Shown here piece by piece: positions 38,302 through 46,988 of a stretch of DNA of 64,000 nt. The notes beneath the pieces were generated by a model. That model saw only the letters and a program-made list of their open reading frames with translations, made no database searches and had not been told where the DNA came from. The DNA is from Xenorhabdus mauleonii (GTDB lineage: Bacteria; Pseudomonadota; Gammaproteobacteria; Enterobacterales; Enterobacteriaceae). Location of the stretch: NCBI RefSeq assembly GCF_900113945.1, contig NZ_FORG01000008.1:71739-135738 (forward strand), in the 5' to 3' direction. The translations under genes and the position numbers were made by a program. How positions within the stretch are numbered: the stretch's first letter is position 1; each line of letters opens with the position of its first letter.

Positions 38302-39603
38302 TCACTCCGCCATTTCGGCAATCTGTTTGTTATGATTATTTTGCCGGATGATGTTTTGCGCAATATGCCGGGCTACATAGGCCGCATCCTGATCGATCCC
38401 CAAAAACCGCCCGGAACCCCATGTATGTAACCACGGTAACCCAATAAACGTGACATCTGGATCAATGGTGATACCTCTGTCATGCATGGGATAACCGCTG
38501 CCCTGAAAAATATCTAAATCAATCCATGAATAATCCGGTTTAAAACCAATGCACCAAATCACAGAGGTAATATTTTCTTCTGCTAAATCAATATGGGTGA
38601 TTTCTTGTTCCGGCTCCCAAACAGGTTGATATACCGATGCTGGCTCTTCAGTTGTAATATTGTTTTTCTCTAAATATTCATCAATAGAAGCATTAATCCG
38701 ATTATAAGTTGCGTCGGCACGGCTCAGGTTTTCTGATAAATCTGGTCTGAACCAGAGCTGCCCCTCTTTATAATCATCAAAACGTCCAAGCAACTGCATG
38801 CCTTCTAAGGCAAATTTACGCAGGTCAATATCATGTCCGCCATCTCGGCCTGTTACATAGTGGTTGGTGCTGTCACGGACTTTTTCACTATAGCGATGAT
38901 CTTTGGCTGTCATTTTGTAATGCCCCATATCAAACAACCATTTCACTACATCTTTGCCGCGATAGAAGCGGGCACAGCGTGGAGCATCACCAGTCGATAA
39001 ATAGACTTTCTTGCCTGCCAAGTGTAAATCTTCGGCAATTTGTGCGCCAGACTGGCCCGAGCCTACCACCAATACCGCCCCTTCAGGCAGTTGACCTACA
39101 TTCAAATATTCTTCTGAATGCATGACTTTTATATGTTCAGGTAATTCATGGCTTAATTTGGGGTAAATCGGAGTGTGATACCCGCCGGCTGCGACGACAA
39201 GCTGTTTGGCTGTGGTAGTGCCATGGTTCGTTTTAATGACAAACTGATGCGAAGCCACTTTTTTCACATGTTCTACCTGAATATTTAAAATGGCAGGTGG
39301 ATTGAGTTTTTCAATAAATTCATCAAGATATTTCACAATTTCGTGTTTTTTCATAAACCCGTCGGGATCTTGTTTTTGATAAGGATGTTCAGGTAACAAG
39401 CACTGCCAGTTCGGTGTTACCAAAGTAAAATTATCCCAACGTTTACGGCGCCAGCTATGGGTCAACTCGGACTCTTTTTCCAACACCACATGATCAATGC
39501 CTGATTTTTGCAAATAGTGACTGATGCATAAACCTGCCTGACCACCACCCACAATGACCACATCATAATTTGGCTGCAATACTTGATTTTGGCTAGCTAA
39601 CAT
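38302..39603 (-). CDS. nitH: Nit1C flavoprotein monooxygenase NitH (MSMEG_0569 family)
   Basis: A 433-residue FAD- and NAD(P)H-dependent monooxygenase-like protein. The FAD fold is VVIVGGGQAGLCISHYL, followed by HSWRRKRWDNFTLVTPNW; the NADPH fold is VLVVGSGQSGAQIAEDL; near the C-terminus is GLPWLHTWGSGRFLGI. It is the distal gene of the Nit1C operon and belongs to the MSMEG_0569-type flavin-dependent oxidoreductases found only with that cluster. Its precise reaction is unknown; a role in the cyanide-assimilation pathway is known only genetically for the cluster as a whole. RBS AGGGATG lies upstream of ATG. Confidence 0.88.
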   Translation of the reverse strand: MLASQNQVLQPNYDVVIVGGGQAGLCISHYLQKSGIDHVVLEKESELTHSWRRKRWDNFTLVTPNWQCLLPEHPYQKQDPDGFMKKHEIVKYLDEFIEKLNPPAILNIQVEHVKKVASHQFVIKTNHGTTTAKQLVVAAGGYHTPIYPKLSHELPEHIKVMHSEEYLNVGQLPEGAVLVVGSGQSGAQIAEDLHLAGKKVYLSTGDAPRCARFYRGKDVVKWLFDMGHYKMTAKDHRYSEKVRDSTNHYVTGRDGGHDIDLRKFALEGMQLLGRFDDYKEGQLWFRPDLSENLSRADATYNRINASIDEYLEKNNITTEEPASVYQPVWEPEQEITHIDLAEENITSVIWCIGFKPDYSWIDLDIFQGSGYPMHDRGITIDPDVTFIGLPWLHTWGSGRFLGIDQDAAYVARHIAQNIIRQNNHNKQIAEMAE

Positions 39604-39626
39604 AGAACATCCCTCTCATTTATTTT

Positions 39627-39917
39627 TTATTCGTTCGTCATTTCAATCACGGTAATCTGATCTTCTGGCGTGATTTCGAGGCGTTTGGCTTGGTGTTTAA
39701 TCAGTGCCAGGTTGTCCATGGCCGAACTGCAAGTAAAGCCATAACGTATCCGCACTCTTTCCGAGGCGGCATGCAAACCTTCTTCAATCTGATGCAAAAA
39801 CAGCGTACTCGGGTAACTTTCATTTATGGACAAATATTCATAAATCACGGTTGAGGGGGAGTAATATTGAACCTGCTCCCCATTGGGCCACTTCACAGTA
39901 AAATTCACGCTGGGCAT
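39627..39917 (-). CDS. nitG: Nit1C small conserved protein NitG (MSMEG_0570 family)
   Basis: A 96-residue protein beginning MPSVNFTVKWPNGEQVQYYSPST, the MSMEG_0570-type "nitrogen starvation response" family. The frame opens at 39959, but ATG 39917, preceded by GGAGTCTATGTT, fits family length and overlaps nitF by 13 bp. No known domain with assigned activity; it accompanies nitF and nitH in nearly all Nit1C clusters. Confidence 0.83.
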   Translation of the reverse strand: MPSVNFTVKWPNGEQVQYYSPSTVIYEYLSINESYPSTLFLHQIEEGLHAASERVRIRYGFTCSSAMDNLALIKHQAKRLEITPEDQITVIEMTNE

Positions 39918-40972
39918 AACATAGACTCCTGCTGCGATTTCAAGGCATCGGCATAACAAAAACCGGTAAATAGTTGGTTGTTAAAATCCCAAAATAGGCT
40001 TTGCTGTTGTTGCTGTTGCACCGCAACGACTCCACTGGCATTGGTTTCACCTATTACGGCGCAGGCAATGCCCTGACGGTGAAACAACGCGATAATTTCT
40101 TCACATTTATCGGTATTGGCAGTCAGCAAAAACCCAAAGCTGGGGAAAATTTGCAGCCATTTAGACCATTCCACACCATCTGGTTTGGGGATGGCATCCA
40201 AGCTGATATGCGCTCCTGACGCGGTAGCTTCCAGCAACATCAACAAACTGCCTAAAATGCCGGCATTGCTGATATCACGGGCTGCATGAACCCGATTGGT
40301 TTCAGCCAACCGCGGCAACAGAGCAATTTGTGATTGCAAAATACGGTCGGGTACATGCTCAAAGCATTTCCAATACGTGGTATTGGGATGGAATTGCCCT
40401 TGCAGATTTAAAGCAATCAGGATTTTTTGTTGTGGTTTGACATGCAATACTGAGAGCAATTTTTGCGCTGTACCCTGGATCGCAACAGATAAAGCGGGTT
40501 GATAAACGGCATCAAGGTTAGTATGCCCGCCGACCAATGGCACACCATATGCGCGACAAGCATCCCGTATGCCTTGCATGACCGATTGAGCCTGCTCGTT
40601 GTTGATATGCCAAATACTGTTCACCACTGACAACGCCCGGCCACCCATCGCGGCAATATCGCTGATATTCGCCATCACCGCAGACCAACCGGCAAAATAG
40701 GGATGATTGGCGACAAAACTTGGCAGCATGCCTTCACAGGCGTGCAATACATATTGTCCATTTAGCGGCAGTGCCGCTGTATCATCACCGGGGCAGGCAT
40801 ATAAATTATCCCAATCCTGCACATCAGCATGACAAGTGGTATTTGCTGAAACTGTATCTCCTGAAAGGGTATTATTTGACATTGAATGGGTTGAAACACT
40901 GGGTGCAATCGCCTGTTTGGATCGCATGGCAGGGGTGTGTTTCAACATATCGAGCAATGCATTGAGTTCCAT
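39905..40972 (-). CDS. nitF: Nit1C AIR synthase-like protein NitF
   Basis: A 355-residue PurM/AIR-synthase-fold ATP-binding protein (sll0787 type). Typical segments are MANISDIAAMGGRALSVVNSIWH, GVPLVGGHTNLDA and ARDISNAGILGSLLMLLEATASG. The PurM fold binds ATP and often activates amides or carbonyls, but the Nit1C substrate is unknown. It starts at ATG 40972 sharing its A with the nitE stop (TAATG), so the two are translationally coupled; in some bacteria nitE and nitF are one fused gene. The N-terminal 60 residues are Ser/Thr-rich and variable. Confidence 0.87.
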   Translation of the reverse strand: MELNALLDMLKHTPAMRSKQAIAPSVSTHSMSNNTLSGDTVSANTTCHADVQDWDNLYACPGDDTAALPLNGQYVLHACEGMLPSFVANHPYFAGWSAVMANISDIAAMGGRALSVVNSIWHINNEQAQSVMQGIRDACRAYGVPLVGGHTNLDAVYQPALSVAIQGTAQKLLSVLHVKPQQKILIALNLQGQFHPNTTYWKCFEHVPDRILQSQIALLPRLAETNRVHAARDISNAGILGSLLMLLEATASGAHISLDAIPKPDGVEWSKWLQIFPSFGFLLTANTDKCEEIIALFHRQGIACAVIGETNASGVVAVQQQQQQSLFWDFNNQLFTGFCYADALKSQQESMLCPA

Positions 40973-41535
40973 TATTGCGCCTCCTTCAGCATAGGGTTCT
41001 GCATCGGGATATACGGCAATGGATAATTTTCAATCTGCGCCCGCATCAACACATGGGGGATATCGGCGACAATGAGCTGACGCAAACTATCCCAACCCAA
41101 CCGTTGGAAATAGTGCTCATTTTGCCTTTGCACTGTGGCTAAAAAGGTATGGCAGCCCAAATTTTTGGCTGTTGATACCGCAGCATTGATTAATGCTTTA
41201 CCAATGGTATGGTGACGCCGATAGCGAGGCTCGACACATAAACGCCCGCCGTACCACGTTTGATCGCCATCGGGGAAAATTCGCACGGCACCAATGACAC
41301 GTTCATGCTGGCCAGGCTCTTTCCCAATGGCAACAATGCCTAATGCTTTAACATCATATTCGTCACGATCTTCTTTCAATATCTTTTGTTCATCGCGAAA
41401 GGTAACCTCACGCAAATGATAGTATTGGTGACGTTCCCAATCTTCCGACACAATTTTGATGGCAATGTCATCACTAATAAATTGTTTCAATTTTTCATTG
41501 GGTTGAAGCCGCCAGGAATAACGAGAAAGTTCCAT
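40972..41535 (-). CDS. nitE: Nit1C GNAT N-acetyltransferase NitE
   Basis: A 187-residue GNAT-fold protein (MSMEG_0567 N-terminal family). The acetyl-CoA segment is GGRLCVEPRYRRHHTIGKALINAA, followed by TFLATVQRQNEHYFQRLGW, the typical beta-4/alpha-4 region. RBS AGGAGAATAGG precedes ATG 41535. It lies 12 bp downstream of the radical SAM gene and is coupled to nitF. Acyl acceptor unknown. Confidence 0.87.
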   Translation of the reverse strand: MELSRYSWRLQPNEKLKQFISDDIAIKIVSEDWERHQYYHLREVTFRDEQKILKEDRDEYDVKALGIVAIGKEPGQHERVIGAVRIFPDGDQTWYGGRLCVEPRYRRHHTIGKALINAAVSTAKNLGCHTFLATVQRQNEHYFQRLGWDSLRQLIVADIPHVLMRAQIENYPLPYIPMQNPMLKEAQ

Positions 41536-41547
41536 ATCCTATTCTCC

Positions 41548-42687
41548 TTATTCATACGCTTTCAGTGAGGAACAAGCCCCACATTTGGCGCAACCTGCCT
41601 GAGTGTTTTCTGAGTTCAAGCCATGTTTTTTGAGTTGCGAGCCGATTTTGGGATAAAGGGACTGCATAAAAGCGTGATCGGGTTTTGGATGATGTTCCAA
41701 TGGCGTGCCCTGAATGGGGACAAAGGGGACGACAAAAGGATACACGCCCATTTCCGTCAATTTGGCGGTCATTTCCACGATTTCTGCTTCGGTATCACCC
41801 AATCCAGCCAAAATATAAGTGCTGACTTGTCCTCGACCGAATACCGCAACGGCAGCCTCAAATGCTGAAAAATACTTTTCCAGCGAAACTTCAGCCTTGC
41901 CCGGCATAATCTTTTGCCGTACACGTTCGCTCACGGCTTCAAGATGCATGCCAATCGATACCGCTCCCGCCTCTTTTAGACGCTGAAACCATGTAAAATC
42001 ATCAGGTGGCTCGCACTGTACCTGTATTGGCAAATCAACTTGTGCCTTAATCGCCCTGACGGAGTCATATAATATTTTTGCGCCGCGATCTCTCGCATTG
42101 GGTGTCCCTGTGGTAATCACCATTTGCTTGACGCCATCCAGTTCAACAGCAGCTTTCGCGACTTCAGCCAGTTGCTCCGGACGTTTGCGGACCAAAGTTC
42201 GGCCTCCGATAAGGGATTGATCAATTGAGCAAAACTGACACGCGGTTGCCTTATCGTCCATGCGAATGCAATGTTGCAACACCGTTGTTGCTAACACATC
42301 ATGGCTATGCAAGGTTGCAATTTGCTCATAGGCAATACCTTCGGCGGTTTTTAAATCATAAAATCGAGGCCGGGCAGGGACGGTTAAGGTTGCCACCGGG
42401 ATCCGGTTTTTAAAGACAGTTACCTTGTCCGAATTCAACTCAGGCTTTGCTGTGTAGGGAGACTCCTGTGCGGCAAGGTTCAGCACAGGAATCATCATGG
42501 TCTTACCACCAAGGTTCAGCGCCTTATGATCACTTGGACCTGCACCACCTTTACGGGATAAACCAAATTCACCTTCCCATTTCAGGCCGTTGCATTGCAA
42601 ATCGGTCAATAATTGAATTTCGGGTGACTGTGTTGTAGGTAACGCTGTTGTAGATAACGGTACTGTTGATAATGGCATTGCAGACAT
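41548..42687 (-). CDS. nitD: Nit1C radical SAM protein NitD (MSMEG_0568 family)
   Basis: A 379-residue radical SAM enzyme with a predicted TIM-barrel core. The candidate 4Fe-4S cysteines are Cys140, Cys150 and Cys153 (C-x9-C-x2-C), in place of the common C-x3-C-x2-C. A C-terminal CAKCGAC motif (Cys366, 369, 372) could hold a second cluster or metal. Also seen are VITTGTPNARDRG and QCEPPDDFTWF; the C-terminal third has ILAGLGDTEAEIVE. RBS AGGGGG lies upstream of ATG 42687. Known family: always associated with the Nit1C nitrilase; reaction undefined. Confidence 0.9.
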   Translation of the reverse strand: MSAMPLSTVPLSTTALPTTQSPEIQLLTDLQCNGLKWEGEFGLSRKGGAGPSDHKALNLGGKTMMIPVLNLAAQESPYTAKPELNSDKVTVFKNRIPVATLTVPARPRFYDLKTAEGIAYEQIATLHSHDVLATTVLQHCIRMDDKATACQFCSIDQSLIGGRTLVRKRPEQLAEVAKAAVELDGVKQMVITTGTPNARDRGAKILYDSVRAIKAQVDLPIQVQCEPPDDFTWFQRLKEAGAVSIGMHLEAVSERVRQKIMPGKAEVSLEKYFSAFEAAVAVFGRGQVSTYILAGLGDTEAEIVEMTAKLTEMGVYPFVVPFVPIQGTPLEHHPKPDHAFMQSLYPKIGSQLKKHGLNSENTQAGCAKCGACSSLKAYE

Positions 42688-42723
42688 TTTTACCCCCTAT
42701 TGCTTGGGTTTAATCAATACGGT

Positions 42724-43716
42724 TTAGATCTGGGGTTCATCAAGCTTTGCGTCTTTTTCGAGATGATTTGGCGTCGGTGTTTCGATTTTCAGCTCGTGTA
42801 ATAAATTTGCTGGCCGACGATCAATCAATAAACTCAGCAGCTCAGGGCGGCTGTAATGCCCGACCGAATCCATCATGCGTTTGCGTTTATCAATCAGGCT
42901 GAAATCCAGACTGGCAATGCAGTAACCTTCATCTTGTGTGAGTGGTTCAGCTAAAAACTTGCCTTCGGGAGACACAATGGCAGTAAAGCATCCCCCTGAA
43001 ATTGGGCCGATGTCACAGCCAGTATCTTGCATAATTTGTTGTTGTTGCTCGGGATGCAGCCAGGCGGTGGCATTGACCACAAAACAGCCGGATTCTAAGG
43101 CATGATGTTGAATGGTGGCTCTGATTTGGTCGGCAAAAATTTGTCCTACCAACGAACCGGGAAACATGGATGCATGGATTTGCTCACCATCAGCCATTAA
43201 GGCAAAGCGTGCCAGCGGGTTGTAATGTTCCCAACAGGCCAGCGAACCAACACGCCCCACTGCGGAATCAATGGCACATAAGCCGCTGCCATCACCTTGG
43301 CCCCAGACCATCCGCTCATGGTAAGTTGGCGTAATTTTGCGGCGATGCTGAATGATTGAACCATCCGCATCAAATAACAGTTGAGCGTTATAAATCGTAC
43401 CGCCTGCGCGTTCATTAACGCCAATCGATACCACCATGTTGGCTTTAAGGCAGGCTTGTCCAATCGCGAGCGTGGCTTCAGAAGGTATCACCACCGATTC
43501 ATTTAACAATTTTAAATGTTCTTTTCCCATAGCAAATGGCGGTTGCACAAAGGAAAAATAAGGGTAATAAGGCACGACGGTTTCAGGAAAAACGGCAAAT
43601 TGCACACCTTGCTTTCCAAGCTCTAAAATAATGTCACAGATTTTTTTTACCGTTTCGGCTTGGCTATAAAGCACGGGACTACATTGTACTGCGGCAGCTT
43701 TAATGATTCGGTTCAT
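42724..43716 (-). CDS. nitC: Nit1C nitrilase NitC
   Basis: A 330-residue nitrilase-superfamily enzyme, branch 1 (true nitrilases). The catalytic triad is clear: Glu45 in [14 protein letters not shown], Lys127 in [15 protein letters not shown], and Cys161 in [14 protein letters not shown]. Such enzymes hydrolyse nitriles to acid and ammonia. In Pseudomonas strains NitC and its cluster are needed for growth on cyanide; the real substrate may be an organic nitrile formed from cyanide. It lies second in the operon, 31 bp downstream of nitB. Confidence 0.92.
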   Translation of the reverse strand: MNRIIKAAAVQCSPVLYSQAETVKKICDIILELGKQGVQFAVFPETVVPYYPYFSFVQPPFAMGKEHLKLLNESVVIPSEATLAIGQACLKANMVVSIGVNERAGGTIYNAQLLFDADGSIIQHRRKITPTYHERMVWGQGDGSGLCAIDSAVGRVGSLACWEHYNPLARFALMADGEQIHASMFPGSLVGQIFADQIRATIQHHALESGCFVVNATAWLHPEQQQQIMQDTGCDIGPISGGCFTAIVSPEGKFLAEPLTQDEGYCIASLDFSLIDKRKRMMDSVGHYSRPELLSLLIDRRPANLLHELKIETPTPNHLEKDAKLDEPQI

Positions 43717-43747
43717 GTCTTATTTCCCCTTATGGATTGGCGCTGAC

Positions 43748-44230
43748 TTAAACGGTCCAGGTATCAATAATCAAGGCATTGTCGCGGCGCATCAGCAGTC
43801 TTAAATCCATGACATCCAATGGATTAATGGGGCGAACTCCCGGAATAAGCGCTTTTTCCGTTTGGCCATAGATGGCCTGCAACGCAAAACGGCAGGCATA
43901 GACTTCGCCGCCTTCTCCCATAAAGGCTTTTAATTGGTTATTGACAGCTAAATGACCCGGAAATGCCTCAGCCCCTAACGTGGGGAAACCTCGTTGAATA
44001 CCCAATTGCACACCCGGGCCGTACAGCAATATTTTGGTTTCAAAACCTTTGCGCAATAAACGTTTCGCTTGCATGACATTGATTAGGCCGATTGAACCTT
44101 CAAATGCAACGGTATGGAAAGTCAGCAATGCTTTTTCACCGGGCTGTGCTTTGACGTCCTCAAATACTTTTTCTTCGTAATCAACAAGAAAATCGCCATC
44201 TTTATATTGTTCGATATCAACTTTTGGCAT
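43748..44230 (-). CDS. nitB: Nit1C conserved protein NitB (MSMEG_0572/Sll0783 family)
   Basis: A 160-residue soluble protein of the MSMEG_0572/Sll0783 nitrogen-starvation-response family. It has an alpha/beta DsrE-like look ([26 protein letters not shown], then [13 protein letters not shown]). It is the first gene of the operon, with a good AGGAGCG Shine-Dalgarno and the sigma54 promoter 60 bp upstream. No biochemical activity is established. Confidence 0.87.
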   Translation of the reverse strand: MPKVDIEQYKDGDFLVDYEEKVFEDVKAQPGEKALLTFHTVAFEGSIGLINVMQAKRLLRKGFETKILLYGPGVQLGIQRGFPTLGAEAFPGHLAVNNQLKAFMGEGGEVYACRFALQAIYGQTEKALIPGVRPINPLDVMDLRLLMRRDNALIIDTWTV

Positions 44231-44288
44231 AGCTCGCTCCTAGTTCAATGTTATTTTGGAATGAATGTGTGTCGTCTTCCTGTATTAG

Positions 44289-44305
44289 TGCGAAAACTAT
44301 GCCAA
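44289..44305 (-). promoter_or_regulatory. Sigma54 (-24/-12) promoter of the nitBCDEFGH operon
   Basis: Reading the minus strand, TTGGCATAGTTTTCGCA contains GG (44303-44302), ten bases, then GC (44291-44290), matching the sigma54 consensus TGGCAC-N5-TTGC in the invariant GG-N10-GC spacing. The predicted transcription start is near 44278, leaving about 48 nt before the nitB start. The divergent gene is a sigma54-dependent activator, which strengthens the call. Confidence 0.85.
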
Positions 44306-44405
44306 GTTATGTTTTGGGGTAGGGAATTGAGCTTAACTCGCTGAAAAATATAATTTAAATTTATATAAGGTGTATTTATTAATGTAAATGAAGGTGCTGT
44401 GACGC

Positions 44406-44459
44406 TATGATTTTTCGTAGTATTATGATTTTTCATAACCAAAACTATGGAAATTCATA
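44406..44459. promoter_or_regulatory. Three inverted repeats, proposed NitA enhancer sites
   Basis: Three copies of a 14-bp inverted repeat of form TATGA-N4-TCATA occur at 44406-44419 (TATGATTTTTCGTA), 44424-44437 (TATGATTTTTCATA, perfect) and 44446-44459 (TATGGAAATTCATA). Centres are 18 and 22 bp apart. They lie about 100-155 bp upstream of the -24 element of the nit promoter, the normal place for enhancer-binding-protein sites, with an AT-rich stretch (44340-44385) between that could bend. The third copy covers the first possible nitA start codon, so binding could also repress nitA. Confidence 0.6.
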
Positions 44460-46405
44460 ATACAAATATGATGGATAACATGAATGAAATTAATTTTATT
44501 TCGGATTGGGTCATTTCTGAAAATTCGATTCGCCCGCTGGCATTTGAGCATACATCACAGGCTTTAATTGTGCTGGATCCACATCAAAACCAGTTTATTG
44601 ATGTGAATATCAGTGCTACTCGATTATTACGTTATGAGCGCCATGAGATTATTCAAAAAACAGTCAGTTCCGTTTTTGGCCATCCCAGTCAGCTACCACA
44701 ACTCCTGGCATTTACCGAAGAAGCATTGGAAAAAGATCGGGCCTGGAGCAATGAATTATGTTGCTTTGATAAACAGGGAGAAAAAATCCAGTTAGATATC
44801 ACGTCCATTTCATTGCCCTATAAAAACAAAACATTGCTGATCTGGTCGTTGGTGGAAGTTAAAGATTTAGAATGGCGCCACTTTAAGCAACGCATTGATA
44901 AAACTCTTCAGGCAAATTTAAAAGAATGGCAATCCTTAGAAGAGCTGTTTATTGACTCCGATACAGGCAAACATTTATTGCTGAGTTCAGCCGGTGATGG
45001 CATTTACAGTATCAACAAGCAGGGCTTATGCACCTTTATTAATCCTGTCGGAGCTAAAATGTTGGGGCTGCAACCTGAAGATGTGTTGGGCAATAATATT
45101 CATGAAATTCATCATCATACCCATGAAAATGGCGACCATTACCCTGTTGAAGAGTGCCCGATTTACGCGGCAGTGCATGATGGCATTGTATATGAAGGCA
45201 TTCAGGAAATTTTTTGGCGGCGTGATGGCAGTTACTTTCCGGTGGAATTTACCAGTACGCCTGTTATTCGTGACGGTGAAATTATCGGGGCAGTCGCGGT
45301 ATTCCGTGATATTACCGAGCGCCTGAACACCGAAAAACAACTGACTCATGCCCTTGAAGAACTGCAAGATTTAAAAAGCCGGCTGGAACAGCAAAACGAA
45401 TATTTGCAGGAAGAAATTTTACAAGAAAATAAATACCATGAAATTGTTGGCAGCAGCGCCTCAATTTTGCAGATTATTGACAAAATCAAGGTGGTTGCCC
45501 CAACGGATGCCAACGTGATGATTTATGGTGAATCCGGTACAGGCAAGGAATTGATTGCCCGCGCCATTCACCAATCCAGCCACCGTAAACAGCAGCCACT
45601 CATTCGGGTCAATTGTACCGCCATTCCTTCGGAGCTGTTTGAAAGTGAATTTTTCGGGCACGTCAAAGGGGCATTTACTGGTGCGGTGCGCGATCGTATC
45701 GGTCGTTTTGAATTAGCCGATCAAGGCACATTATTTTTAGATGAAATTGGTGATATTCAACCAGAATTACAAAGTAAGCTGCTGCGTGTATTGCAAGAGG
45801 GCACTTTTGAGCGGGTCGGCGAAGAAAAAACACGGCATGTCAATGTACGAATTATTGCCGCCACCAACCGGAATTTAAAAAAAGATGTGAAAGAAAAACG
45901 CTTTCGTGAAGATCTGTATTTTCGTTTAAATGTGTTTCCAATCCATGCCCCTGCCTTACGTGACCGCAAAGAAGATATTCCGATTTTGGTGACACATTTC
46001 ACCAGACTGATTTGTGACAATCGTAAAATTAAATACCTGCCATTTTCACAAAAGCATATTCTGGAACTTCAGCAATATGACTGGCCCGGCAATATCCGCG
46101 AGCTACAAAATGTCATTGAACGTGCGCTCATTACGGCAAGACAAGGTGCAGTTTCTTTTAAATATTTGCAGGAGCAAGATCAAGTGCCAGCCAAGATTCC
46201 GCATCAGGATACTCATGATGAACGTCTACAGACAGAAGGGGTACTGACAATAAAACAATTTAAGGAGTTAGAGATGCAGAATTTCTCCCTTGCCGTTAAA
46301 CAATGTAAAGGGAAAATTTTTGGTGATAACGGTGCAGCAAGGTTGTTGGGAATAAATCCAACAACCTTGATTTCACGCTTAAAGAAATGGGGGATTGATT
46401 ATTAA
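44447..46405 (+). CDS. nitA: Sigma54-dependent enhancer-binding regulator NitA
   Basis: A transcriptional activator of up to 652 residues. It has two PAS-type sensor domains (about 25-130 and 175-290), a coiled linker (about 295-325), the AAA+ sigma54-interaction domain (about 328-555) with Walker A GESGTGKE, the sigma54-contact loop GAFTGA and Walker B GTLFLDEIGD, then a C-terminal Fis-type helix-turn-helix (DNGAARLLGINPTTLISRLKKWG). Known NitA proteins activate the Nit1C operon in response to cyanide. No convincing ribosome-binding site is found at ATG 44447, 44468 or 44480; because 44447 lies inside a putative operator, a later start is likely. PAS signal is not known; flavin, heme or a small ligand are options. 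Confidence 0.9.
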   Translation: MEIHNTNMMDNMNEINFISDWVISENSIRPLAFEHTSQALIVLDPHQNQFIDVNISATRLLRYERHEIIQKTVSSVFGHPSQLPQLLAFTEEALEKDRAWSNELCCFDKQGEKIQLDITSISLPYKNKTLLIWSLVEVKDLEWRHFKQRIDKTLQANLKEWQSLEELFIDSDTGKHLLLSSAGDGIYSINKQGLCTFINPVGAKMLGLQPEDVLGNNIHEIHHHTHENGDHYPVEECPIYAAVHDGIVYEGIQEIFWRRDGSYFPVEFTSTPVIRDGEIIGAVAVFRDITERLNTEKQLTHALEELQDLKSRLEQQNEYLQEEILQENKYHEIVGSSASILQIIDKIKVVAPTDANVMIYGESGTGKELIARAIHQSSHRKQQPLIRVNCTAIPSELFESEFFGHVKGAFTGAVRDRIGRFELADQGTLFLDEIGDIQPELQSKLLRVLQEGTFERVGEEKTRHVNVRIIAATNRNLKKDVKEKRFREDLYFRLNVFPIHAPALRDRKEDIPILVTHFTRLICDNRKIKYLPFSQKHILELQQYDWPGNIRELQNVIERALITARQGAVSFKYLQEQDQVPAKIPHQDTHDERLQTEGVLTIKQFKELEMQNFSLAVKQCKGKIFGDNGAARLLGINPTTLISRLKKWGIDY

Positions 46406-46487
46406 AAGCCTTATCCAGCGCTAGTCTGGCAGGTCAATTTATTGCCATTTATTGCTGTACCTTGAATATAAAATTGCATGAAAATTT

Positions 46488-46514
46488 AATTGCCCTTAAA
46501 TAGGGGCAATTTTG
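46488..46514 (+). terminator. Weak terminator of nitA
   Basis: A hairpin with one bulged base (AATTGCCCT against AGGGGCAATT) is followed by TTTT, 83 bp after the nitA stop. Confidence 0.5.
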
Positions 46515-46841
46515 GCTCTTGCCAATAATTTCAAAAGAAAAGGGGATTTCATGCAAGATGAAGTTTATTTTTTATTTCAATAAGATACTGGCTACTTCCC
46601 GTCAAGGAAAACGGCATCTTGTAGGTATTCGTGATAGAAAGCCCGGCTTGTTTTGCGATTGATTCAAACACAAATAATATTCACAGTTTTTAAATGTTAC
46701 TTTGATTCAACCGCTTGACTTTCCTTTTATTAAAAATATTTTCTTTCCTATTTTGTTTTTTGTTATACCACAAAGAAAAAATGGCATGAAATATAAAGCA
46801 ATGTCACTTGTATAGGCGAGAGAGTCATTAATAAAATACTC

Positions 46842-46960
46842 CTGTCATTTTTCAAGTTTCAGCTTTGTTGGCTTCGCTCACTTCAGTCATATACATATCT
46901 ATGCTCCTGGGTCTTGCTCCCTTGCCGTCGTGTTGCATCTTGAAATTCAAAGGCATCAAC
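46842..46960 (-). repeat. Dispersed ERIC-like repeat of Xenorhabdus/Photorhabdus type (degenerate)
   Basis: The segment begins CTGTCATTTTTCAAGTTTCA, contains GCTTTGTTGGCTTCGCTCAC and CTTGCTCCCTTGCCGTCGTG, and ends GTTGCATCTTGAAATTC. This layout matches the roughly 120-bp palindromic repeat common in intergenic DNA of these genera, though the inner sequence is degenerate. Its ends share CAAGTTTCAG and GCAxCTTGAA with the 93-bp elements at 911 and 57810. Confidence 0.6.
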
Positions 46961-46988
46961 CTTCCTAATAATAATAATGTGAGTTGCT

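Larger units (their letters stand above)
46406..46988. other. Intergenic region between nitA and the NRPS gene
   Basis: 583 bp, no credible gene. It contains an imperfect hairpin AATTGCCCT/AGGGGCAATTTT (46488-46513) that may terminate nitA, an AT-rich middle, and the dispersed palindromic repeat at about 46842-46960, which ends only about 30 bp before the NRPS start. The NRPS promoter must lie in or just upstream of that repeat. Confidence 0.5.
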
